Positions 27,958 to 35,689 of a stretch of DNA of 64,000 bases are shown in pieces. Numbering within the stretch: position 1 is the first letter of the stretch; every line of letters begins with the position of its first letter. The translations under genes were made by a program, and so were the position numbers. The DNA is from Rhizobium sp. ASV20. Lineage in GTDB: Bacteria; Pseudomonadota; Alphaproteobacteria; Rhizobiales; Rhizobiaceae. The stretch covers positions 1-64,000 of the forward strand of contig NZ_JAELTU010000021.1 in the NCBI RefSeq assembly GCF_016429015.1, written 5' to 3'. The notes beneath the pieces were generated by a model. The model was given only the letters and a program-made list of their open reading frames with translations, made no database searches and was not told the origin of the DNA.

Positions 27958-28158
27958 AACATAATCCCTGTCGGGTAACGCCGTGGCCGATGCCCTATGT
28001 CGATTTCTCAACGCAGGCGACGAGACACCCGGCGATTTTTTCTAGAAGGCTGATCGCAATTCTCGTCGGACGCCGCACGGTAGTGGCAAACGCCGCGACC
28101 TCGCCTTGCCGATACGAGGCTCCCCGGGCCAATACTTTGGCGGCTTGCAAGTCTTCGC

Positions 28159-28183
28159 GGAACCGCTTCTTGCGGTTCCCGTT
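28159..28183 (+). promoter_or_regulatory. EcfG-type general stress promoter upstream of DUF982 gene
   Basis: GGAAC (28159-28163), 16 bp, CGTT (28180-28183), an exact consensus match ending 52 bp before the DUF982 ATG. The -35 lies inside an inverted repeat (GGAACCGC-5-GCGGTTCC, 28159-28179), which could also be a protein-binding site. Confidence 0.75.
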
Positions 28184-28235
28184 TTGTGGTTGACGGAATT
28201 GCTAGATGACGTCGCCAACAGGAAAGGCAAGTGCA

Positions 28236-28526
28236 ATGAATCCTCCCCGCCAAGCTCATCCCGTGCGTCCGCTTTACGTCGATAGGGACGGCATCGGCCA
28301 ATATAGGAGCGCATATACGGTCGATGATCTTGCCGCGCTCCTGCTGAACGACGGCTGGCCTCATTCAAAGCGAGCATCGATCCAGTTTCATCGCGCAGTC
28401 GCGGCCTTGATCGATGCGTTGGAGAGCCGATGCGATGCAGAGACTGCCAGGCGAGAATTCGTCGCTGCAGCTCATGCCAATGGCCTCCATATCTTGCCTG
28501 ACGACGCCACAAAGCCCGCGCGTTGA
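28236..28526 (+). CDS. DUF982 family protein
   Basis: 96 residues from the ATG at 28236; an ATG at 28206 in frame is possible. The pattern VYDxx...YTVDDLAALLLNDGWP (here RSAYTVDDLAALLLNDGWPH), an AVAALIDALES helix and ARREFVAAAHANGLHI at the end are the DUF982 hallmarks. The family is almost confined to rhizobia and relatives, occurs in many copies per genome, and has no known biochemical function. A consensus EcfG promoter 52 bp upstream suggests induction in the general stress response. It lies between the kaiC operon and the regulator-kinase operon. Confidence 0.82.
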   Translation: MNPPRQAHPVRPLYVDRDGIGQYRSAYTVDDLAALLLNDGWPHSKRASIQFHRAVAALIDALESRCDAETARREFVAAAHANGLHILPDDATKPAR

Positions 28527-28542
28527 AACGGTCGCCGGCTCC

Positions 28543-28560
28543 GGACGCTCTAGAGCGTCC
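28543..28560. repeat. Perfect 18-bp palindrome
   Basis: GGACGCTCTAGAGCGTCC is its own reverse complement and lies 17 bp after the DUF982 stop. The CTCTAGAG core resembles short intergenic palindromes I recall as common in Rhizobiales genomes. It may act as a weak transcript-end hairpin; no T-run follows. Confidence 0.55.
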
Positions 28561-28590
28561 CAAATAAGATCGTGTCGGATGGGAGCGCAT

Positions 28591-28617
28591 AAAAAACGGC
28601 CCGGTTTGGACGGGCCG
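28591..28617 (-). terminator. Intrinsic terminator oriented on the minus strand
   Basis: Read on the minus strand, CGGCCCG pairs with CGGGCCG around a 7-nt loop and is followed directly by TTTTTT. This is a textbook rho-independent terminator. No protein-coding gene on the minus strand runs into it from the right, so it may end a small RNA. On the plus strand it has an A-run before and no T-run after, so it would not efficiently end the DUF982 transcript. Confidence 0.7.
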
Positions 28618-28689
28618 AAGACTCCTCACGCCTCCACAGAAGGCGATGAGCAAATCTGCTGAGGTTGAGACACGAATGTGACCGACCGG

Positions 28690-28713
28690 CGTCATGGCCA
28701 AGTGGCCATGACG
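28690..28713. repeat. Near-perfect inverted repeat with 11-bp arms
   Basis: CGTCATGGCCA (28690-28700), 2 bp, TGGCCATGACG (28703-28713). The very short centre fits a dimeric-regulator operator or a cruciform better than an RNA hairpin. It lies between the minus-strand terminator and the EcfG-type promoter. The rest of 28527-29056 contains no supported gene and forms a leader of about 245 nt for the response-regulator mRNA. Confidence 0.55.
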
Positions 28714-28781
28714 TCTGGTTGTCGTCAACGGCAATTTTCTCTCAAGCTGAGGCTGGCTGGCAAAGGCTGACAAAGACGGGC

Positions 28782-28806
28782 GGAACCATTCTAACTCCAG
28801 AGCGTT
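28782..28806 (+). promoter_or_regulatory. EcfG-type general stress promoter upstream of regulator-kinase operon
   Basis: GGAAC (28782-28786), 16 bp, CGTT (28803-28806), an exact consensus match on the plus strand. It would start transcription near 28813, about 245 nt before the response-regulator ATG. Confidence 0.68.
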
Positions 28807-29056
28807 ATTAAGCGGTTTCACCGTGGGCAATTGCATTGCCGCACCGGCACACACCGTCTTTGAAAGTGGAAAGGAACGGAAGTCGCTTCGCGCACGTCGG
28901 ATCTTCCTCTGCAGCGACGGTAAATGGAACGAACACGCCGCGATTTGATCGATTTTGGCAAGTCGCCGGATCGCATGCCTTTCCGGTCTGGCGCAATTGC
29001 GAGGGGGAAACGAGCAGCTGGATCCGGACGGAAGACGCAAGGAGAGTAAGCCTTCA

Positions 29057-29476
29057 ATGATGGACAATGGCGCCGGTGCCGGGGGGAGAGGAATGAGCTT
29101 GGACGGTCTTAGAGTATTTCTTGCCGAGGACGAGAGCCTTATCGCCATGTCGATCGAGGACATGCTTGCAGATCTCGGCTGTAACGTGGTGGTGGCGGCT
29201 GACAATATCGGCGACGCGGTTGACAAGGCGGGGGCCGCTGGTTTCGACTGCGCCATACTGGATGTAAATTTACGCGGCAAGGAAGTCTTTCCGGTCGCCG
29301 AGATCCTCTCGCAACAGGGAATTCCTTTCATCTTTTCGAGTGGCTATGGCCGCTCGATGCTTCCTGATCAATTCCGCACGCGACCGACGGTGTCGAAACC
29401 CTTCGATATGAAGGATCTGTCGGCTGCCCTTGAAGAGGCGCTCAACCCGGTGTCAACCGGAACGCTGGGCAACTGA
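29057..29476 (+). CDS. Single-domain response regulator (FATGUY-like)
   Basis: 139 residues from the ATG at 29057, preceded by AAGGAGAG. It is only a receiver domain: acidic pocket in FLAEDESLIAMSI, phospho-acceptor Asp in CAILDVNLRGKEV, and Lys in TVSKPFDM. The segment IPFIFSSGYG resembles the PFxFATGYG signature of FATGUY single-domain regulators, some of which feed the general stress response in other alphaproteobacteria. There is no output domain, so it must act by protein contact or phosphate relay. Its stop is 3 bp before the big hybrid kinase, its likely partner. An EcfG-type promoter lies upstream. Confidence 0.85.
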   Translation: MMDNGAGAGGRGMSLDGLRVFLAEDESLIAMSIEDMLADLGCNVVVAADNIGDAVDKAGAAGFDCAILDVNLRGKEVFPVAEILSQQGIPFIFSSGYGRSMLPDQFRTRPTVSKPFDMKDLSAALEEALNPVSTGTLGN

Positions 29477-29479
29477 CCA

Positions 29480-32400
29480 ATGCGCGACGGAGTTGATGTA
29501 GACGATAAAACGACCAGGTCGAATGGGGTGACGGAACATCGGACCGCGCCGGTCGGACCCAATTTTCTAGCGGGTGGCGGTGAAATGGGTGCACTCATCC
29601 GCGCGCATGACTGGACGACCAGTCCGCTCGGATCGCCCGAGACATGGCCGCAGAGCCTGAAGACCGCTGTCCGCATCATGCTCACCTCACGCCAGCCGAT
29701 CTGGATCGGTTGGGGCAAGCAGCTGATCTATCTCTACAATGATCCATATCGATCGATCATTGGCGGAAAGCATCCCTGGGCGCTGGCAAGGCCGACCGAA
29801 GAAGTCTGGCGCGAGATCTGGGGCAATATCGAGCCGATGCTCACGACGGCGATGGGAGGCGTCGAGGGTACCTATGTCGAGGAACAGCTCCTGATCATGG
29901 AGCGGCATGGCTATGCCGAAGAAACCTATTACACTTTTTCCTATAGTCCTATTCCCGACGACGATGGCACGCCCGGCGGCATTATCTGCGCCAACACGGA
30001 CGATACGCAGCGCGTCATTGGTGAACGCCAGTTAAAGTCGCTTCGAGAACTTGCCGCTCACACCGCAAGCGCCCGAACATGGGAGGAGGCATGCGAGAGC
30101 AGCGTTCATTCTCTCGCCGCCAATAGGCACGACCTTACCTTTGTTTTGCTCTATATGGTCCCGCCAGGCGGGGACCAGGCCACGCTGGTTGCCGCCTCCG
30201 GGGTGACAATCGGCAAGCAGGAAGCGCCGGCCTCGCATGCGATTGAAAAGTCCGGTCCTTGGCCGCTTGGCGCTGTCCTGCTCAAGCACAATCCGGTTCT
30301 GGTCGCAGATGTCGCCGAAATCTTCCGGGAAACGGCGCCGTTTGGCCATTGGGACCGTCCAACGACGAATGCGGTCGCCCTTGCCGTGTCTCCCTCGGGA
30401 GAGTCGGGCCGATCCGGCGTCTTGATCGTCGGTCTCAATCCTTATCGCATGTTCGACGACAGCTATAGTGGCTTCCTCGAACTGGCTGCGGGTCAGATCG
30501 GCGCCGCAATCGCCAATGCGGACGCCTATGAAGAAGAGCGCCGGCGCGCCGAAGCTCTGGCAGAGCTCGATCGTGCGAAGACGGCCTTCTTTTCGAATGT
30601 CAGTCATGAGTTTCGCACTCCTCTCACCCTCATGCTTGGCCCCCTTGAGGACATGCTGGCGGGACATGGTTCGACGGCGGATATGAGACAGCAGGCCGAG
30701 CTGGCACATCGCAACGGCACCCGGCTATTGCGGCTCGTCAACAGCCTGCTCGATTTCTCGCGGATCGAGTCAGGTCGCGTGCGTGCCGTCTACCAGCCAA
30801 CTGATCTGGCCGCTTACTGCGCCGAGATTGCCTCCAGTTTCCGATCGGCGATTGAGCGAACGGGGATGACGCTTACGCTCCACTGCAATACCTTGCGTGA
30901 GGCCGTTCTCGTCGACCGAGAGATGTGGGAGACAATCCTCCTCAATCTTCTCTCAAACGCATTCAAGTTCACCCTCACCGGCGAGATTACCGTATCGGTC
31001 GAAACATCCCGCAACGGGCAATCTGCCATCATAGCCGTGCGCGATACGGGGATCGGTATCCCTGAAGACGAGATGCCGAAGCTCTTCGAGCGCTTCCATC
31101 GGGTCGCGGGCGCACGCGGCCGCAGTTTCGAGGGTAGCGGCATCGGCTTGGCGCTCGTGCAGGAGCTTGTAAAGCTGCACGGTGGGCAAATCCGCGCGCA
31201 AAGCATTCCCGGCGCCGGCACGATGTTCGAAGTCTCGCTGCCATTTGGTCACGCCCACCTGCCACGGGAGCAGATCGCCTTCGACGCGAACAGTCCGCCG
31301 GAGGTGCGCAAGGCTCCGGAATTTGTCGAGGAAGCCCTGCGTTGGCTGCCTGGTGCCACTGCCGAGATCGACATGCAAACCGAGCCTGTAAGCGCGGGTC
31401 TCGCAACTCTCGTCAGCCAACGTGAAAGCCGGCAGACACACGGCAAACGCGTCCTGCTTGCCGATGACAATACCGACATGCTGGCCTATGTCTCGCGTCT
31501 CCTCAAGGCCCAAGGCTATTCTGTCGATGTCGCGACCGATGGGGAGACCGCGCTCGTGATGGCCCAGGCAGCGCCGCCCGATTTGATCCTGTCGGATGTC
31601 ATGATGCCGGGGCTGGACGGCTTCGGACTTCTAAAACGCGTTCGCGCAGAACCGGTGCTTGCGCAAATCCCCGTACTCATTCTGTCAGCCAGAGCAGGCG
31701 AGGAGGCGAAAGTCGAGGGACTTGAAGCCGGCGCCGACGATTATCTGATCAAGCCGTTCTCCGCCCGCGAACTCTTGGCCCGTGTGCATTCCAACATTCA
31801 GATGGCGGAGATCAGGCGCGAGGCAAGTCGAGCCGTTCATCGAAGCGAGCAACGCTATCTGATGACGCAGGACCGGCTGTCGCTCGCACTCTCCACGGGT
31901 CGCGTTGCAATATTCGAATGGGCGGTCGACAGTGACCGCCTGGCCATACGAGGTCCCCTCGTCGAGGTGTTCGGTGTTCCGGAGGCTGACGCGGAGGCGG
32001 GCTTACCGCTCGATGCCTTTCTCGGCAAGATCGATCCGCGCGACCTCGAACAGGTACTTTCGCTGCTTGGCCAAAGCGTGGAGACGGGTGCGCCATATGA
32101 GGCGGAGTATCGCGTGCTTGGCTCCGGGCAGGAGCGCGTCGTTGTGGCGCGCGGCAGGGTCGAAATGGACGTCGAAGGTCACAAGCGAGTTGTGGGCGTC
32201 GTCATCGATATCAGCGAGGAAAAAGCCGCTCACGCCGCATTGAAGGAACAAAGCAGGGCTCTTTCGATCGTCAATCGCGCCGCGATCGCCATTTCGGGGG
32301 ACCTTGACCAGACGAGGCTGGTCCAGGCAATCACGGATGCCGCCGTGGAACTTGTGGGCGCCGAATTCGGCGCCTTCTTCTACAATGTGATCGATGAGCG

Positions 32401-34030
32401 AGGCGAGAGGTACACGCTCTATACGCTGTCGGGCGCGCCGCAGGATTCATTTGCCAGTTTCCCGATGCCCAGAAATACCGAGGTATTCGGTCCAACCTTT
32501 ACAGGCACGGCGGTTGTTCGCTCGGCCGATATCACCAAAGATCCGCGCTACGGACGAGCCGCGCCGCATTATGGAATGCCAAAAGGTCATCTGCCCGTCA
32601 GAAGTTATCTGGCCGCCCCGGTAAAGGCACGAAACGGTGAAGTGTTGGGCGGTTTGTTTTTCGGACATTCGCAGCCTGACATGTTCGATCAGATGGCGGA
32701 GGAGGGCGTTGTGGGGCTGGCGAGCCAGGCGGCCATCGCCATCGACAATGCCCGCCTGTTCCAATCAGCCGAGCGCGAGCTGGCTCAAAGGCGATTGGCA
32801 GAGGAGGAGCTTCATGCCCTCAACCTCAATCTTGAGGCACGCGTCGCCGACGAAATGGCCAGACGTGCATCGGTCGAAGATGCGTTGAGACAGGCGCAGA
32901 AGATGGAGGCGGTTGGCCAATTGACGGGCGGTGTGGCCCACGACTTCAACAACCTGCTAACGGTCATTATCGGCGGTCTCGATACGATCAAAAGGAGTAA
33001 GCCAGGCGACCATGCGCGAGTTTCCCGCGCCGCCGACATGGCTTTGCAGGGCGCGCAACGGGCCGCAAACCTCACCGGCCGTCTTCTCGCATTCTCAAGG
33101 CGCCAGCCTTTGGCTCCAAAACCCGTTGAGCTTAACGGGCTGGTACGCGAGATGACCGAGCTTCTGCACAGGACACTCGGCGAACAGGTCGAACTTGAGG
33201 GCGTGCTTGCGCCGCGTCTTTGGACGGTCGAGGTCGACCAGAACCAGTTGGAAAGCGCGATCCTCAACCTTGCGGTGAACGCCCGCGATGCGATGCAGGA
33301 TGGCGGCAAGCTGACGATTGAAACCGCGAATACGGCGCTTGACGAAAGCTACGCCGCGATCGATGCTGAGGTCATCCCCGGTCAATATGTCATGATCGCG
33401 ATCAGCGACACAGGGGCAGGCATGGCCAAGGACGTCCTTGCGCGCGCCTTTGAACCTTTCTTTACGACGAAGGAGATTGGCCGTGGTACCGGCCTTGGCC
33501 TCAGCATGGTCTATGGCTTCGTCAAACAATCCGGTGGCCATGTGACAATTTACAGTGAGGAGGGTCAGGGTACGACGGCCAAGCTCTACTTCCCACGCTA
33601 TATTGGCTCGTCGGAGGTTCAATTGGGTGACGAAACACCCACGATCCCCACGGGCAGCGAGGGTGAAGTCATTCTCGTCGTAGAAGATAATCATGAGGTG
33701 CGGACCTATAGCACAATGGTCCTCTCGGAACTTGGTTATGTTGTTCTCGAGGCACCAGAGGCTGAGGCTGCACTGACAATCCTGCGCACCGACCAGCGCA
33801 TCGATCTTCTGTTTACCGACGTCGTGCTGCCGGGTCGCACCGGACGAATGCTGGCAGATGCCGCCATGGAGGTGCGGCCGGGGTTGAAAGTGTTGTTCAC
33901 GACGGGCTATTCCCGCAACGCAATCGTCCACCAAGGGCGTCTGGATGCCGGGGTCCAGCTCATTACCAAGCCCTTTACCTTCGAACAGCTTGCTGCTCGA
34001 GTAAGGGACGTTCTCGATTCTGCGCGCTGA
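29480..34030 (+). CDS. Giant double hybrid histidine kinase (two kinase modules, two receivers)
   Basis: 1,516 residues without membrane helices. In order: PAS-like input (about 35-165), GAF-like segment (190-350), HisKA with His in NVSHEFRTPLT (about 375), HATPase (480-590, DTGIGIPEDE, GSGIGLALVQE), receiver 1 (about 655-770, Asp in LILSDVMMPGLDG, Lys in YLIKPFS), PAS (805-915), GAF (930-1095), second HisKA (GGVAHDFNNLLT, about 1152), second HATPase (GRGTGLGLSMVYG), and receiver 2 (about 1395-1512, Asp in LLFTDVVLPGRTG, Lys in ITKPFTF). All catalytic motifs appear intact. It shares an operon with the single-domain regulator. Its second half resembles the kinase beside kaiC, which suggests duplication and fusion. 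Confidence 0.92.
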   Translation: MRDGVDVDDKTTRSNGVTEHRTAPVGPNFLAGGGEMGALIRAHDWTTSPLGSPETWPQSLKTAVRIMLTSRQPIWIGWGKQLIYLYNDPYRSIIGGKHPWALARPTEEVWREIWGNIEPMLTTAMGGVEGTYVEEQLLIMERHGYAEETYYTFSYSPIPDDDGTPGGIICANTDDTQRVIGERQLKSLRELAAHTASARTWEEACESSVHSLAANRHDLTFVLLYMVPPGGDQATLVAASGVTIGKQEAPASHAIEKSGPWPLGAVLLKHNPVLVADVAEIFRETAPFGHWDRPTTNAVALAVSPSGESGRSGVLIVGLNPYRMFDDSYSGFLELAAGQIGAAIANADAYEEERRRAEALAELDRAKTAFFSNVSHEFRTPLTLMLGPLEDMLAGHGSTADMRQQAELAHRNGTRLLRLVNSLLDFSRIESGRVRAVYQPTDLAAYCAEIASSFRSAIERTGMTLTLHCNTLREAVLVDREMWETILLNLLSNAFKFTLTGEITVSVETSRNGQSAIIAVRDTGIGIPEDEMPKLFERFHRVAGARGRSFEGSGIGLALVQELVKLHGGQIRAQSIPGAGTMFEVSLPFGHAHLPREQIAFDANSPPEVRKAPEFVEEALRWLPGATAEIDMQTEPVSAGLATLVSQRESRQTHGKRVLLADDNTDMLAYVSRLLKAQGYSVDVATDGETALVMAQAAPPDLILSDVMMPGLDGFGLLKRVRAEPVLAQIPVLILSARAGEEAKVEGLEAGADDYLIKPFSARELLARVHSNIQMAEIRREASRAVHRSEQRYLMTQDRLSLALSTGRVAIFEWAVDSDRLAIRGPLVEVFGVPEADAEAGLPLDAFLGKIDPRDLEQVLSLLGQSVETGAPYEAEYRVLGSGQERVVVARGRVEMDVEGHKRVVGVVIDISEEKAAHAALKEQSRALSIVNRAAIAISGDLDQTRLVQAITDAAVELVGAEFGAFFYNVIDERGERYTLYTLSGAPQDSFASFPMPRNTEVFGPTFTGTAVVRSADITKDPRYGRAAPHYGMPKGHLPVRSYLAAPVKARNGEVLGGLFFGHSQPDMFDQMAEEGVVGLASQAAIAIDNARLFQSAERELAQRRLAEEELHALNLNLEARVADEMARRASVEDALRQAQKMEAVGQLTGGVAHDFNNLLTVIIGGLDTIKRSKPGDHARVSRAADMALQGAQRAANLTGRLLAFSRRQPLAPKPVELNGLVREMTELLHRTLGEQVELEGVLAPRLWTVEVDQNQLESAILNLAVNARDAMQDGGKLTIETANTALDESYAAIDAEVIPGQYVMIAISDTGAGMAKDVLARAFEPFFTTKEIGRGTGLGLSMVYGFVKQSGGHVTIYSEEGQGTTAKLYFPRYIGSSEVQLGDETPTIPTGSEGEVILVVEDNHEVRTYSTMVLSELGYVVLEAPEAEAALTILRTDQRIDLLFTDVVLPGRTGRMLADAAMEVRPGLKVLFTTGYSRNAIVHQGRLDAGVQLITKPFTFEQLAARVRDVLDSAR

Positions 34031-34134
34031 CGGTCTCGGGGATGACTGGCGGCGAGACGCTCGGCTGCGGCGGAAACATGCGTCTTGGGTTGAGGTCCAA
34101 ATTCCCGTGCATCCGTCCGCGTCCGATGCGATCG

Positions 34135-35220
34135 CTACTGCGACAACGCCGCTCCGCCTAGCTTGAAAGGAGCTGAAACGACGGCACCGACGCCGTTCAG
34201 CACGAGCGCTCCCGTGCCGGCGACGGGATTGGTCCGTCCCTGGCTGCGCAGTTGCGGATAGACAGCGGCCAGAGCAGCAAACCTGTCGTGATTGGATCCA
34301 CTCATCGAAGGAAGACTGGAGATGTCGATGATCATCAGATTGTCGCGGGCGGCCAGCTGCCGCGTCCGGGGATCGTTGATGTCGAGAGCTCCTGCAGTCG
34401 CTGCAGAGCCTGCGAGCCTTCTCGATAAGGCGAGTGCGAGGTCGTCCTTGGCTGCGAGTATGACAATAGGCCTGCGCAAGCGGTCGGTCATGGCGAGTTG
34501 TCTGCCGAGAAGGTCGATGTCGATATCAGGGGCCGCCAGGATGAGCTCATCTATCCGCGATAGGGTGTCGTTCTGCTTCGTCAGCGACAACTGCCTGATC
34601 GTCTCCACGGCGAGCCATGCACCCATACTGTGGGCTAGGATATCTGTTCGGACTCCACCCCTTGCGAGATCGCTAAGGACGGACGCGAAATCGTCACGGG
34701 AAAATGCCGCCGCGTCTCGGTCGGCGATATATCCGGTCAAAGAAGCTTGCGAGGGCCAATCGAACAGAATTGGCGCGCCATCGAGCGCTGCGTCGGACGA
34801 CATTTGTGCCAGCCTGAACAGCGCTTCCTGATAGCTGTAATTATATCCGTGGACGAAAACACCCGCAGGTTTGTCCCGATTGTTTCGCCGGGCCAGTATA
34901 ACGAACTCGTCCCGCGTCAAACTGCGGTTTCCGACGACCGCAAATGTGTTTGCCGGGTCTGGCTTACCGTTCGGCCATTCGATTTGAGGCGGCTTATGGT
35001 GAGGCGGGATCGAGACGATGACCTCGGCATATCGAAGGCGCTCGGATCGGCCCGACGTGAATGCGCCCTCGACTTCATGTCCGGGCGTTCGGTTCGTCGC
35101 AACCAGGATGGAGACGGTCCTTGTTCCTGTTTGTGGCTTGACCAGGGCAAGGACCTGCGATCCGGGCCGGGCGCAAGCCGCGAGTAGTACCAGCAGGAAG
35201 AGGGCCAAAATCTGACGCAA
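34135..35220 (-). CDS. Lipoprotein alpha/beta-hydrolase (DUF900 family)
   Basis: 361 residues, TTG start with GAGG about 6 bp upstream. The N-terminus is a lipoprotein signal (MRQILALFLLVLLAAC, lipobox LLAAC). A DUF900 hydrolase core follows: VFVHGYNYSYQEALFRLAQM, ILFDWPSQAS, and the nucleophile elbow ILAHSMGAW (Ser). The catalytic Asp is possibly in ILAAPDIDIDLL, with His in SGSNHDRF near the end. The protein is expected at the outer or inner membrane facing the periplasm, with lipase/esterase-type chemistry. It is divergent from the Wza-like gene, and its 3' end is convergent with the giant kinase. Confidence 0.87.
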   Translation of the reverse strand: MRQILALFLLVLLAACARPGSQVLALVKPQTGTRTVSILVATNRTPGHEVEGAFTSGRSERLRYAEVIVSIPPHHKPPQIEWPNGKPDPANTFAVVGNRSLTRDEFVILARRNNRDKPAGVFVHGYNYSYQEALFRLAQMSSDAALDGAPILFDWPSQASLTGYIADRDAAAFSRDDFASVLSDLARGGVRTDILAHSMGAWLAVETIRQLSLTKQNDTLSRIDELILAAPDIDIDLLGRQLAMTDRLRRPIVILAAKDDLALALSRRLAGSAATAGALDINDPRTRQLAARDNLMIIDISSLPSMSGSNHDRFAALAAVYPQLRSQGRTNPVAGTGALVLNGVGAVVSAPFKLGGAALSQ

Positions 35221-35689
35221 GACAAACCTCGATATCGATAGCTGACGGACAACTTAGGGAGTTTAGCGGTCTTGTGAATGGAGCTTTGGAACGCTGGAAG
35301 TAAATTCGGCGCCATGTGACGAGGATGTCACGGCTGCATATGGAACGGCGCGCGCCGCAATTTATGGCCGTGTTTCGACCGCCAAGCACACGGTCACGCC
35401 GGGCTTACAGCTTTCCGCGGCGACCTGCACCTTCAACTCGCGTGGATCGATGGTCCTGACCATCGCCCAATCTGCAAACGGGAATCCCGGATCTTGGGTC
35501 GAGATGAGCATCAATCGCACCGGTTCCCGGTGGCGTCTCCACGGGTCAGCGACGCCGATCGGTTGCTATTTGGACACAATGGTAAACAACCGAGTTGTCA
35601 TAATTCATTATTTGTTAGGTTCGCATATTGCCTGACGCCTTATGGTTGATATTTCTGCCTTGCTTGTAACATGCGAAGGAGATTCCGGA
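35221..35689. other. Divergent promoter region, no gene
   Basis: About 470 bp between two divergent lipoprotein genes. The part from 35560 to 35640 is AT-rich and probably carries the promoter of the Wza-like gene. No reading frame here is convincing, and no EcfG-type site is present. Confidence 0.5.
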
